Shown in pieces: positions 1 to 9,226 of a stretch of 64,000 nucleotides of DNA (positions are counted from its first letter, which is position 1; each line of letters begins with the position of its first letter). Made by a program: the position numbers and the translations under genes. The DNA is taken from the NCBI GenBank assembly GCA_023268255.1, contig JALNJX010000002.1, positions 227,343-291,342 of the forward strand, given 5' to 3'. The stretch is from Candidatus Wolframiiraptor sinensis. GTDB taxonomy: Archaea; Thermoproteota; Nitrososphaeria_A; Caldarchaeales; Wolframiiraptoraceae. Under the pieces are notes generated by a model, which saw only the letters and a program-made list of their open reading frames with translations, did no database searches and was not told the DNA's origin.

Positions 1-1937
1 GGTCTTAAACCACTTCCAATAATCCTCGATAAAAAAGGTTCTACTGGCTCAATTTCTTCTTTAACCTTTCTTATTTCTTCTAATTGCTTTTCTAAACCTT
101 GTTTAACATTTTCATCCTGCTCATTTTCAAGCATTTTCTTAATCATTCTTTGCATAGCATCTATAGATTGTAATTCTGCACCAAGTAAATCAACATTTAT
201 CTCAAAAATCAAAATATCATTTCTCTTTTCAGGATAAATATTTAAATATTCTCTAAAGATGGCCATCGAGTATCGTAAAGCAGAACTAGGCAAACCTATT
301 ATGTACTCTACTCCATTCTTTTCTTCTCTAACCTCTACTTCATCAATCCTACCATATGTGCCTATACTTAGTAGTGGCGTCCATGAGTCAACAATTGTTA
401 TTAAAACTGGCTTTCCTTCCGGAATAACTCTATAAAATCCTTCATCAATTTCTATGGGTCTCAGTTTTCGATAACCACGTATAAGATCATCCTCTATATA
501 ACATTCGTCTAGAACATCCAGTCTAAAACTTCCTAATAGCTTTCCGCGTCTATAAACTTTCATCTGCATTTTCGCGATAGTAGATGGATACGGTGCCTCA
601 CCAAAATGCCACTCAAAGCCTTCTCCATTCCTAATTTTCTCAATAACTTTCTTGATAGGATATATTCTAAATAGTTCATGTAAGCATCGATATGGTAAAA
701 GCATTTTTTCCTTTTCATCAAAAACTTTAAATCTTAAAGACCACATTGCTCGGTCGAAATCAGTTTTTTCACCAAATCCCCTTCCGAAATAAAATTCGCA
801 GGGCCCATATTCATAGTTGTAGTAGCAAAAAGGTTCCCCATTGCGCGTGACGCATGGGAATGAGTTACGCTCTTTAGGGAAACCACAATATATTTGACTA
901 GGTTTGATTCTAAATATACTTGCTTGTACTTCTCTATCATTAAATGTTAGCATTTTAGTACATATTCCTTCGAAATCTCTATCTATCGGACTAAAAGCTC
1001 TAATATTTGTAGTTAATAAAGTAAGGTGCTCCGCGATTAAGCATACATCGTAAATTAGTTTTTTGAAACTGTCATACTCTCTCTCAAGCTCATTTGATCC
1101 AGTAAACATGAGTGGATGCGGCTTTATTTGTCCTCTTTGAACCGGTCGAATTATTGCCGGCAGAACTTTTACATTATTAACCCTAAAAGTATTATAGGTG
1201 CCGTTTCTTGACAGCTCACCAATAATAGCATTTATAGCTTTCTCTTTGGTGTTATACCCTAATCGAACTGCCTCCATTAATGCGTAACAAATGACCTGTG
1301 CCTCTTCATGCTTTGAAGGTGTCTCACGTGTGGTTTTCCACTCAATAACTAAAGCGGCTTTTTCTTTAGGAAATTCAAGTATTAAGTCAGGCACTCCGCG
1401 CATATGTAAGGTATAATCAATAAATTGTTGTTCAACTATTGGAAAAACTTTTGAACTGTGGTCAACTCCGATTATGGCTAACATTCGTGGAAGGTTCGAC
1501 AGAAGATTAAGCATCAATGAAGATGCTAGCAATACTGTGTCATTGATTTCACTCTTCAGTATTTGTAACAATTGGCGAAAATCGTCAACTTGCAGCATTT
1601 CCTCAATCATTGTTTGTACATTATGAGCTTGCGAAAGTACATAAGTAATCCCCTGAGAGAATAATCTCAAAGATAGTATCCCAAGTAACTTATGAATTGT
1701 TGATCCTTTACCAGCAATCCTGGAAACTCTTTGCTCAGGCATATGCCTAGCTCCTATTGATTCTGCAATCCTTGCGTAATAATAACAAAAGCCAGCGCCT
1801 CTTGCAATATTTGTTACTAGTGGAACATGGCTTGCGTATTTCAAAACAGACTCTGCAATTTCCAAACAAGTTCTTTCAGCATTCAATTCTTTTTCAAGCA
1901 CATCAATAACAGAATTGAATAACATCATGTGAGACAT
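1..1937 (-). CDS. Large PD-(D/E)XK (RecB/Cas4-like) nuclease, 3' end beyond the window
   Basis: The minus strand is open from ATG at 1937 to the left edge, giving at least 645 residues without a stop. Residues 181-218 carry a RecB-type nuclease signature: G-V-P-D at 181-184, then E-W-K at 199-201 after a hydrophobic strand, then Q-V-I-C-Y at 214-218, which matches the QxxxY motif of RecB/AddB/Cas4 nucleases. Four cysteines at about 351, 362, 371 and 380 could form an iron-sulfur or zinc site, although their spacing differs from Cas4. The first 175 residues are mostly helical, and the visible C-terminal end is charged (about residues 600-640). Nuclease activity is inferred from the motifs. The role is unknown: defence, repair, or part of a helicase-nuclease operon continuing to the left are all possible. 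The DNA is AT-rich, unlike the core genes, which suggests transfer. Confidence 0.75.
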   Translation of the reverse strand, partial: MSHMMLFNSVIDVLEKELNAERTCLEIAESVLKYASHVPLVTNIARGAGFCYYYARIAESIGARHMPEQRVSRIAGKGSTIHKLLGILSLRLFSQGITYVLSQAHNVQTMIEEMLQVDDFRQLLQILKSEINDTVLLASSLMLNLLSNLPRMLAIIGVDHSSKVFPIVEQQFIDYTLHMRGVPDLILEFPKEKAALVIEWKTTRETPSKHEEAQVICYALMEAVRLGYNTKEKAINAIIGELSRNGTYNTFRVNNVKVLPAIIRPVQRGQIKPHPLMFTGSNELEREYDSFKKLIYDVCLIAEHLTLLTTNIRAFSPIDRDFEGICTKMLTFNDREVQASIFRIKPSQIYCGFPKERNSFPCVTRNGEPFCYYNYEYGPCEFYFGRGFGEKTDFDRAMWSLRFKVFDEKEKMLLPYRCLHELFRIYPIKKVIEKIRNGEGFEWHFGEAPYPSTIAKMQMKVYRRGKLLGSFRLDVLDECYIEDDLIRGYRKLRPIEIDEGFYRVIPEGKPVLITIVDSWTPLLSIGTYGRIDEVEVREEKNGVEYIIGLPSSALRYSMAIFREYLNIYPEKRNDILIFEINVDLLGAELQSIDAMQRMIKKMLENEQDENVKQGLEKQLEEIRKVKEEIEPVEPFLSRIIGSGLR

Positions 1938-2515
1938 AATATTTCCTACCTAAAGAGAGACTTATATTGGCCTGGCTTATATTCTTTATGGTTATGTTGC
2001 TCAATTCATTTGTACAGGCTCTACATTGCAATAAAAGAGGGGGTTAAGAAGGATTTTTAGTCTATAACTGTATAGATTCTATTGAGCCAAATATCAAATA
2101 TTAGAACCTCTCTACTAATTAATGATTTGGTATCGCTAATTTACGGGCTTTGTCAACTCTCATATTTTCTATTTTGAAACTGGAAGGTTAAAAGATGAAT
2201 CAATCTATTGCTATTTAGAGCACATGAATATAGTGCAGAGGTGAATTTAGGTGATTCTCTATTTCCCGACTAATCTAGTAGGCATAGGAAGTAATTGCTT
2301 TTAGTAAGTCTACTGCATATTTTCTTCACCCTCTCTAAGCTTTTGACGCTTGACATGCTCTATTGCACTTTATTCCGCTATTTTGTACACAACTTTCTCT
2401 AAAAATCCATTTCAATCTTATTGTTCATTTTCATTAAACGTTGTTCATGCATTTGGTCGGGCTTTAAGTATTTATATTACTGGTTGAAGAACTTATTATT
2501 ACAGGGAGTTTAAAG
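1938..2515. other. AT-rich intergenic stretch
   Basis: I see no convincing gene here. The right part holds a probable promoter for the following gene: a TATA-like tract at about 2465-2477, then a GGGAG Shine-Dalgarno-like element at 2503-2507, nine bases before the ATG at 2516. Confidence 0.5.
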
Positions 2516-3262
2516 ATGAGCGTTGCTATTGGACTTTATTTGCTCGGATACTATGCTGATAGACACGCCATGTATGTTATGCCCCTTAAGTATAGGGACC
2601 TTTATCATTTCCATAACATCCTTAAACATTTAGGAACTATCTTATCAAAAATTATCTTATCAAACATCAGCATCATTCCGATTAGATATGCTTATCGTGT
2701 TAGAGATCAGCCTGAAAATGTTAAGGAAATTGCTAAAGAACTCGAACCTTATATGAGGAAATATATAGAAAACTTTTTCTCCGATATCGAAGTTTTTAAA
2801 GAATTTCCTAGAAATGAAATAAAACACTTTATCGAAACAATACGCAACTTTGTCAAGAATATTATGAGAAAGGATGCTCATCTGGGTGAAGCTTTTGATT
2901 TACTTCTTGAACATCTAACAATAAGGCTAAATTGGTTACTAAACAAGCCGAATGAATATATTAAAAAAATGTCAAGATTTGTCACATTTTACAAAGATGA
3001 TGCCTTTGAATACGCGGTTCTCTTTATATCGAGTATATTACTATTGAGGGCCCTAAGCAAAAGTGTGCCCTTACTGTTTATCTGGAAAGAAGATGTGGAA
3101 AAAAGGGAAGTGCTTGTTAAAAAATTTTTGGAAGTAGCGGAAGAACTTGAATGTTACACAGTAACATTTCAACTTATGAGCATGCCTACAGGAGAGGAGG
3201 TAGAAATCATAGGACAGGCCGTAACTCTAGAAGAATTAAAAAGGGTGCTTAGCATTGAATAG
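2516..3262 (+). CDS. Unknown 248-residue protein translationally coupled to a RelE-type toxin
   Basis: This ATG-started reading frame has a GGGAG element upstream and a plausible TATA box. The protein is helix-rich and AT-rich in codon use. It has hydrophobic stretches near residues 165-195 and a C-terminal segment (T-L-E-E-L-K-R-V-L) that resembles the end of small-protein partners. I do not recognise a family. Its last 8 bases overlap the TTG start of the RelE-like gene, so the two are probably translated together. By position it would be the antitoxin, but archaeal RelB antitoxins are usually 60-90 residues, so it would be an atypical one. It could instead be an unrelated membrane-associated protein into whose operon the toxin was inserted. 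Confidence 0.6.
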   Translation: MSVAIGLYLLGYYADRHAMYVMPLKYRDLYHFHNILKHLGTILSKIILSNISIIPIRYAYRVRDQPENVKEIAKELEPYMRKYIENFFSDIEVFKEFPRNEIKHFIETIRNFVKNIMRKDAHLGEAFDLLLEHLTIRLNWLLNKPNEYIKKMSRFVTFYKDDAFEYAVLFISSILLLRALSKSVPLLFIWKEDVEKREVLVKKFLEVAEELECYTVTFQLMSMPTGEEVEIIGQAVTLEELKRVLSIE

Positions 3263-3524
3263 CGAGTACAAGCACGTTATAAATCTCACAAGACGATTCG
3301 AGCGTAGCTTGAAAATCTTAAGTAGGGAGAATCAGGAACGTGTATTGAATAAGATAAATGAGCTTGGTTTAGGTATAGATGAGGGAAAAATCCTTCGGGG
3401 TGAATATAAGGGAATGAGATCTTTAAGAGTTGGCAAATACAGAGTTATTTATGAAAAACCTAAGTATTGTACAATTGTACTCTTAGACGTAGGAAACAGA
3501 GAGACGATTTATGATAATCTTTAA
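3255..3524 (+). CDS. relE: RelE/ParE-superfamily toxin (mRNA interferase-like)
   Basis: The 89-residue protein has the archaeal RelE pattern: an N-terminal helical hairpin with basic residues, then K-I-L-R-G-E-Y-K-G-M-R-S-L-R-V-G-K-Y-R-V-I-Y-E, then a final strand L-L-D-V-G-N-R. The basic residues around 46-60 and the terminal R and Y match positions used for ribosome-dependent mRNA cleavage in RelE. The start is TTG at 3255, inside the stop region of the upstream gene (TTGAATAG), which is a coupling arrangement. A classic short RelB antitoxin is absent: upstream lies the 248-residue unknown and downstream lies no intact small gene. Function as a toxin is inferred from the family. Confidence 0.8.
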   Translation: MNSEYKHVINLTRRFERSLKILSRENQERVLNKINELGLGIDEGKILRGEYKGMRSLRVGKYRVIYEKPKYCTIVLLDVGNRETIYDNL

Positions 3525-4392
3525 AATAGCAAGTAAATATGCGCAGAAAGCGCAGAAAATCATTTTTAAAGTAAATTCGCAAACGAATTGAGCCAGCTAT
3601 CATAAGTAAATTCCCAAAAGTTTATCTCAGGCCTTACAGCGAGAAAGATTATTTCTCAGACTTATCGCGAAATTGATATTCCGGGAAGACATCAGAACCA
3701 TTCGAAAGTGTACGGCATATGTGGTCCTACTATTTTTTATGGATGGGGCAACTCGCATCAAATTCTATATTGACGCGCCTAATGATCTGATAGAGGATTC
3801 ATGCTTGATGTTAAAAGAATCATCAATGCTAAAGGGGGAGATTTTTAAACAACTTTGTGAAGAATACAACCACATACTTGAGGAAGAATTGATGGGATAG
3901 AATGGCTTGAGTTTAAACTCCCAACAAAACATGAGGAAGTTTGGGAGAATTTGAGAGACAATAGAGAGATACGATGTCTCTATATTGAAATGATCGCTTC
4001 GATTACGTTAAGTGTCACTTTCGAACACTTCTTCTTTAAGCGGCCTTAATGGTTAATCTTATGAGCTCTATTGTTACAGATTCAACCCAATTTTACATTT
4101 TAGAAATCTATTTGTCTCTTATTGGTTTTGAAAAATTAATCCCTTAGTTCTTTTATCTTGTAAAATCTGATCATTTCTGTGAGATAAGATCTCAAAGATG
4201 ATTTATCGAGTATTAATGGAATAGCCGAACTACCTACAAATAACTCTTAGATGCGATCCGAGATCTTTCATCTATTTTTGTCTTGAAAAGATTATAAAAT
4301 CAATAAGACGGACAAGCCTTTTTCTAGAAATCATGTTACGAAATATACTTGTTATGACACCCCAGAGTCTGTCATTATGTTTTTTCATAGGA
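3525..4392. other. AT-rich stretch with one possible broken small gene
   Basis: On the plus strand 3673-3900 is open from a TTG codon for 75 codons. The adjacent frame continues with plausible coding sequence to a stop at 4047-4049, so 3673-4049 may be the remnant of a small gene with one frameshift. The C-terminal part of the first frame (acidic, L-K-G-E-I-F-K-Q-L-C-E-E-Y) resembles small antitoxin tails, but this is weak. A 9-bp unit (GCGCAGAAA) is repeated in tandem at about 3542-3560, and a GAGAT/ATCTC inverted repeat lies at 4181-4193. Nothing else is seen. Confidence 0.3.
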
Positions 4393-4818
4393 TTAACCAA
4401 ATAAGTTCATTGCAACCAAGAAAAGTAAGGCTAACCATATTACTAAAAATGTTATAGGCAAAGCATACGCGAGCTTTCGTATTTCAATACCGCCTAATTT
4501 CTCTGGATATGTATCAGGTGCATTAGTTTCTTTTACAAGTTTCTGCACCTCACGCTTATAATAGAGCATGTATTGGCTGCTCCGATATTGAATGAGAAGC
4601 CATATTATACTTAGGATTATTCCTAAAAATGTGATAAGCATTTGAAAGATTACTAATTGAGGGATATTTTCAACTGGTTTTTGACTAAAAGCCAGAATCA
4701 GAATGCTCATAACTACTAGGAAATAACTGTTGCGGCTCCAGTGAAGTCTTGCCTCGGCATCCTGCCGATCCGTAAACAATTTCAATTTATTTAACAATTC
4801 TTCTAATTTTTCAGACAT
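4393..4818 (-). CDS. Small integral membrane protein, unknown
   Basis: The 141-residue protein begins with an acidic and basic amphipathic helix (residues 1-25). It then has three hydrophobic segments at about 32-46, 55-76 and 115-140, the middle pair followed by a charged cytoplasmic-type stretch rich in Tyr, Lys and Glu (77-100). The layout of a helical N-terminus, a membrane hairpin and a long charged linker is reminiscent of small SLATT-like or RipA-like membrane proteins, but I cannot assign it. It stands alone on the minus strand between the toxin locus and the membrane protein at 5012, with an AT-rich upstream region that could hold its promoter. Confidence 0.6.
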   Translation of the reverse strand: MSEKLEELLNKLKLFTDRQDAEARLHWSRNSYFLVVMSILILAFSQKPVENIPQLVIFQMLITFLGIILSIIWLLIQYRSSQYMLYYKREVQKLVKETNAPDTYPEKLGGIEIRKLAYALPITFLVIWLALLFLVAMNLFG

Positions 4819-5011
4819 GTGAGGTTCCTTTTACCTAAGAAGTTAACCTCCTGCTTTAAATAATTTTATAGCTTTTCATATAAAGTATTATAAAGTTTTC
4901 TCGAATATCTTCTAAGCGTTGATTTAAAAATACCGGTAAATTTTGGTGGAAATCCCACCCCCCGCACACCATTCATAATGTGAAAATTTTTAGGGGCGGG
5001 TTGTCAACATT

Positions 5012-5785
5012 TTGTATGCAAGTTTGAGGAAGTGGAAGATTGGCGATAGGTTCTTAGGAGATGGTGACTTAAGGATTTTAGCTATTATACTGAGGGGTGG
5101 AGGGGCGTTGCCCGCCTCGGTGATTGCTAAAGATTATGGAAGTACATACCCCTATGAGAGGTTGCCGGTGCTTGTTGAAGGCGGTTTTCTTATGCATGAA
5201 GCTGGTAGCTTTAGGTTGACGGAGAAGGGAATGATAGCGGGCGTAAGAGGGTGCTTATTGATTGATGAATTCAGGAAGGAGATCTTAAGTTATTTCATGA
5301 GGAAGATAAAGAAGATCTTTAGACTTCTAGAGATGAGAGAAGCATTTAGTAAGTCTGACAAGGAGAAGCTGCTGGATTCCCTCTTGGAAGCTCTCGGAAA
5401 TAATGATGAATTCTTCAAGGTGAATCTGCGGTATAGAATTGGTGAGGACTACAGAGAATTCGTCAGTAAAATCATTGAGCAGTTCTTTAGGCAGCTTAAT
5501 CCTAAGGAAGAGCGTTTTTATGAAACTCTTAAGCTATGGTTGGACCGCATAAGAAGTAGAGAGGATTGGAGCATATTGCTTAAATTGGTTATGGGAAGTT
5601 TGGGATTTCTTCTTTCGAGTTCGCATTATTATTTTCGCTCCAAATTGGCTCGAATTTTTTGGCACATCGGATATTTATTGCGAGAAGCCTGGTTTACCCT
5701 TAGCATTTTATGGAGGATAGCCTTTGCTATAAGTCTGGCATTAATTATAATCTCCGTCATTTTTAGGATTATCGGTCTTCTCTGA
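5012..5785 (+). CDS. Winged-helix-like protein with C-terminal membrane anchor
   Basis: The predicted 257-residue protein starts at a TTG codon (the first in-frame start after AT-rich DNA). Residues 15-75 look like a winged-helix fold (L-R-I-L-A-I-I-L-R-G-G, then Y-E-R-L-P-V-L-V-E-G-G-F-L, then F-R-L-T-E-K-G). Residues 80-170 are charged and helical, and residues 178-257 carry two or three hydrophobic segments ending at the C-terminus. A DNA-binding-like head tethered to the membrane suggests a membrane-bound regulator or sensor, but no family is recognised. It is monocistronic in appearance and lies beside the TnpB remnant at the edge of the AT-rich zone. Confidence 0.6.
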   Translation: MYASLRKWKIGDRFLGDGDLRILAIILRGGGALPASVIAKDYGSTYPYERLPVLVEGGFLMHEAGSFRLTEKGMIAGVRGCLLIDEFRKEILSYFMRKIKKIFRLLEMREAFSKSDKEKLLDSLLEALGNNDEFFKVNLRYRIGEDYREFVSKIIEQFFRQLNPKEERFYETLKLWLDRIRSREDWSILLKLVMGSLGFLLSSSHYYFRSKLARIFWHIGYLLREAWFTLSILWRIAFAISLALIIISVIFRIIGLL

Positions 5786-5829
5786 GTTCTGTTTCCTCTA
5801 AATTCTGGAATAATGGAAAAAAGGGGAGG

Positions 5830-6130
5830 AGGTGGGTGCCCTATCTTTTGCGTCGTTGACTTCGTTGTCTATTTCTTGCATCGTCGTCCCCGGCCAAGGC
5901 TTTCCCCAGGCGCAAGACTGAGGTCTCAGGCTCTATTTGCCATCTGGCGGAGCGGGGGAGACTCGCTTGGCGGCCCGAGCCTTGGGCTGGCTTCGGCTGA
6001 GGGTCCTTGGCATAAGGTTCATTAACCCCCCAACCCAAGAATCCCCCTGAGGTGTGCCGGGGGGAGGGTTGGGGGTCTCCCCCTTTGCCTCCCCTGAGCC
6101 GGGCGCCCTCAGGGGGCCTTGGGCGGGGAA
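5830..6130 (-). ncRNA. Candidate omega RNA / right end of a TnpB element
   Basis: The 3' part of the tnpB frame and its downstream flank are strikingly GC-rich and full of inverted repeats. In plus coordinates the arms are 6030-6036 with 6066-6072 (7 bp), 6043-6052 with 6107-6116 (10 bp), and 6091-6098 with 6108-6115, which competes with the second pair. A GGGGG/CCCCC hairpin lies at about 6071-6083. The encoded C-terminus over this stretch is low-complexity Pro, Gly and Arg, as expected where an RNA scaffold overlaps the coding end. TnpB families produce an omega RNA from exactly this position. RNA expression and the exact element end are not visible from sequence alone. Confidence 0.5.
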
Positions 6131-6889
6131 TCGTTTTTCGTAGTCTCTTAGTATGAATCTTATCGGAGCTTCTAGGTATTGTATTCCCAGCATTATCGCT
6201 GCAGTTTTCGCCAAGTTGATTATGGAGACGTGATCTCTATCATCTTCCATTCCGCACCTTGGGCATTTCACGCGCCTTCTTCCATGGTCGGTCATTATTG
6301 AGTGACAGCGCGGGCATATGTGACTACTGAATTGCGGCGGGACTTTCATCAGCTTTATTCCACGTTTTTCACAGGCTCTTTCCAATCTTCGAAGAATTTT
6401 TGCGATGGGCCATGTAGAGTATCGTTGTGCCAGTTCTGGGTCTTTACTCCTTAATTTTTGTCTTAAAGCCCTTGCATTCAAATCTTCTACAACGATTAGA
6501 GCGGCATCAAAGTCCTTTGCGGTTCTTATTATTGTTGCGACGCTATCGTTTATCCACTGATTCTCTCTCGCCCTAAGGTATGCTAGCCAGCTACTTGCAG
6601 GTCTTTTATGCACTTTCATCGAATACCTGTTTATTTTGCGGACGAACGATATCAAGTGAATCGGCCTTTTCACCCTCAGCCTCTTCGCCGGGTATATTCT
6701 TGTCTCGGTTAATCTTATCGCACCAATGGTTACGTCGCTCACGTTGACGTCAACGGTTACGAGCTTCAGCTCCCTCGCTTGCTGATATTGAACTAGCTCG
6801 TGGGGAAGGCCTTGGCCAGGTTTTCCTCGCATGTCGCTCAACGTAAAACAACTCTTGGAAGGATATTTGCATAGCTGTTCTAGAATCAC
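5933..6889 (-). pseudogene. tnpB: IS200/IS605-type TnpB, N-terminally truncated
   Basis: The 318-residue frame holds the RuvC-like half of TnpB, an RNA-guided nuclease. RuvC-I is T-V-D-V-N-V-S-D at about residue 47, RuvC-II is V-V-E-D-L-N-A at about 142, the zinc ribbon is C-P-R-C then C-P-R-C-G at about 196-217, and RuvC-III is D-R-D-H-V-S-I-I-N-L-A. The three acidic catalytic positions are present, although the usual N-A-A after DRD is altered. Full-length TnpB is about 370-420 residues. Here the wedge and REC part upstream of RuvC-I is only about 45 residues and does not match, so the protein is probably inactive as a nuclease. No TnpA gene is seen beside it. Confidence 0.75.
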
Positions 6890-7411
6890 CTTCAGCTCTC
6901 ATGTTAAAACCTGAACTAACTTTCAGATGAAAGGTCACGATCTAAATTTATTCTCTCACTCATCTCACAATTTATCAGGAGATAATTGAGGAGGAAGTAG
7001 CATATTTCAGGCCAAGGATTTACTGTAAACCATTTATGAAAGCAGGGGTGGGGATAGGATGAAGAAGCAATCTTCACGTGTTATAAGGAATTCATTAAGC
7101 TTAAGCTGGAGATTTAGCTCGCATGGTCTTACCGAAAATACTTTTGGACCACTAACGGTTATAGATTTTTCACTAAAGTGAATTAGCTGGAATGACGACC
7201 CTTTTCGATGGAAATTGGCATAAAAGGGCACTTATGGAGAAATGGTCAGTGGTACCTATGCCTGTTACATTTGTGGTAATACACTTTCAGTTTTCCTCTT
7301 CTTTATGTTAATTTGCGATTTGTGCATTGAAAAAGCTATTGTTGGACTGAAGAGTTTCGTGCGCATTTTTCTGGAATTGCGAAGCTGATCGTCCGCACTT
7401 TTCAGGAAAGC
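6890..7411. other. Intergenic DNA left of the TnpB remnant
   Basis: I see no convincing gene. One 65-codon minus-strand frame (7034-7231) has no recognisable features and is not annotated. The remainder is mixed-composition DNA in which the lost 5' part of the TnpB element may have lain. Confidence 0.4.
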
Positions 7412-7765
7412 TTAGTGAAGTAGCAATGTCCATTCCTTAAGTTTGCCGGTTATTGGATCCACTTGAAGGCCGAGTATTTCAAGTGTTGTTACGCCTATGA
7501 GGAGCTTATCTATGATGTCTGAGACCAAGACTGGGATGATATCACCCCGACCCTCGATCTCTATCCAAGCTCTACTCCGGTCTAGTTCAAGCTTACCAGC
7601 GCCCGTCTCAACGATCGTCTTGCCCACCATCTCGAGCCCGACCTCATTGGAAACTTTCCTTGGAATGACCGTGAGCGTTGCGCCAGTATCCACTAGGCCT
7701 TCAACCTCGATTAGGCGCTCCCTGCTCGGCGGCCCTACCTTCACCTTCACAATAACGTGGCCCAT
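7412..7765 (-). CDS. Retropepsin-like aspartyl protease (clan AA)
   Basis: From ATG at 7765 the protein is 117 residues: a short strand region, L-V-D-T-G-A-T-L-T-V-I-P at about 24-35, then V-G-L-E-M-V-G-K, and near the C-terminus K-L-L-I-G-V-T-T-L-E-I-L-G-L. The D-T-G-A active-site loop followed by the I-G-x-T-x-L-E motif is typical of single-domain archaeal retropepsin-like proteases, which act as homodimers. An upstream in-frame ATG at 7837 would add a hydrophobic 24-residue leader, but the TTTTTAAGCA and ATTTAT tracts between the two fit promoter sequence and favour the internal start. The substrate is unknown. Confidence 0.75.
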   Translation of the reverse strand: MGHVIVKVKVGPPSRERLIEVEGLVDTGATLTVIPRKVSNEVGLEMVGKTIVETGAGKLELDRSRAWIEIEGRGDIIPVLVSDIIDKLLIGVTTLEILGLQVDPITGKLKEWTLLLH

Positions 7766-8367
7766 CTTCACGAGATAAATTAGGATAAATATGCTTAAAA
7801 ACGATATGGCACAGTTGTGGAATCCATAAATCTTCATACGAGTTTTCTTAATTCTTTTTAGTTCTGATTTTCAGAAAAGTACCAGCAAATTTCGGCAGCA
7901 ACCGCATCCCGCGCTATGAATATTATATCTCTAACAAGTTCCGAGAAATCGCCTCACTGGTCGAATGTTCGCCAGAGCCATTCCAGACACCTTATCCGAG
8001 AAAATTTTTATGATATTCCCAGTTTGTCAAGTGTGAGCACGGATAGTTATCCTCCTAATGATGCTATTACTTATACTTATAGTCATGGAAGCATTGCGGA
8101 TTAACGCCGGAGATCGACATGCATCGCATGTGCGGGGGCTGTCAGCACAGGTGAGCCTAACCTACGGTTACTAGTAGTATTGTGACTAGGTCTAGTCCTT
8201 TTGAAAAATGCTTGGGCTATGGGTATGATCCACCATGTTGCAATGGACGAGAGTATTCCGATCGTCGAGAGAATGATTGCCATGTAGCCGGAGTTCGTTT
8301 GGGTTGAAGGCTCTCATACGCGTTTCTCGGAAATTAAAAATGTTAAAGGCAATCTTGCGATGTGATG
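7766..8367. other. Intergenic DNA with a possible membrane-protein remnant
   Basis: The minus-strand frame at 8101-8283 begins with one good transmembrane segment (about residues 2-26) but then becomes featureless, so it may be the remains of a transporter that once accompanied the neighbouring sugar genes. Nothing else supportable is seen. Confidence 0.3.
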
Positions 8368-9226
8368 CTAAGCTTTCAAGTATTTTCTGGCCATCTCTTT
8401 GATGAACTTGAGTCCTTCTTCGGCTATCGCGTCTGCGCTGGGGGCGATCTTACGCCAGATTGCAGTGGATGCTGCAACCGACTTTATCTCCGGCGTGAAG
8501 GATTCTACGACGAGCCATCTATCATAGCCTATCTCGGATAGGGCTTGAAAGACCTCGTCCCAATTCACGTGGCCTGTTCCCGGTATTCCTCTGTCATTTT
8601 CGCAGCAGTGGAAGTGGTTTAGCAGTTTTCCAGCCATTTTTATCGGATCATAGAAGTTCTTCTCCTCTATATTCATGTGGAATGTGTCTAAGTGAACTTT
8701 CATGTTCGGCTCCCCGACGTCTTTTGCACAGCTTCACGGCATCCTCCGCGGTATTCAGGAAGTATGTCTCAAACCTGTTCACGGGCTCCGCGCCGAGGCT
8801 TATTCCATAGCTCTGCGCGTATCTGCATATCTCTCTTAACGCCTCCACGCTGCGCCTCCACTCCTCCTCGGTTCTGGGCCTTCCCACGATTTTTCCCCAA
8901 GCAATGTAGATCACGCCATTGATGGCGTCTCCATCCAGCTGAGCAACTATGTCAATGCAGCGCTTCATGAACTCTATGCCGCGCCTTCTAACCTCCTCGT
9001 CATCGCTCGTAATATCATATTCCTTCGGGAGCCCCATCGAGCCTAGAAACTCCACGTCGTTTCTTTTCAGCTCCCTCTTCGTGGCATCCACGTCTATGAT
9101 ATCGGGCTCCATTAGGGGAACCTCCACACCATCGAATCCAAATCTCTTGGCCTTCTCTATAAGGCGTACTGCTGATTTATCAAAGCGCTCAGTCCAGAGG
9201 AAAAGATGCACACCATACTTTACCAT
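8368..9226 (-). pseudogene. Sugar phosphate isomerase/epimerase (tagatose/psicose 3-epimerase type), single-base frameshift
   Basis: Two overlapping frames join into one TIM-barrel epimerase of about 285 residues, the normal length for the D-tagatose/D-psicose 3-epimerase family. The N-terminal part runs from ATG at 9226 (M-V-K-Y-G-V-H-L-F-L-W). It shows E-V-P-L-M-E-P and G-A-E-P-V-N-R-F-E-T, and stops being sensible after A-V-K-L-C-K. The second frame resumes with M-K-V-H-L-D-T-F-H-M-N-I-E-E, a metal-binding signature of the family. The break lies at the TTTT run 8722-8725: removing one base restores a continuous reading frame. The upstream promoter is shared divergently with the broken sugar kinase. 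It may be a recent inactivation or a base-calling error. The real gene would interconvert ketohexoses. Confidence 0.8.

Noticed and set aside
4927..4968. Similarity to 7874-7915 (AATTTYGG ... CCCGC).
   Set aside because: Only about two thirds of positions match over 41 bases with no shared context; too weak to call a repeat.
5813..6025. Plus-strand small frame over the TnpB right end.
   Set aside because: Low-complexity translation antisense to the structured region, with no start signals.
7034..7231. Minus-strand 65-codon frame.
   Set aside because: No motif, no promoter and no codon pattern beyond chance for AT-rich DNA.
7916..8104. Plus-strand 62-codon frame.
   Set aside because: Ser-rich unstructured translation with no supporting signals.
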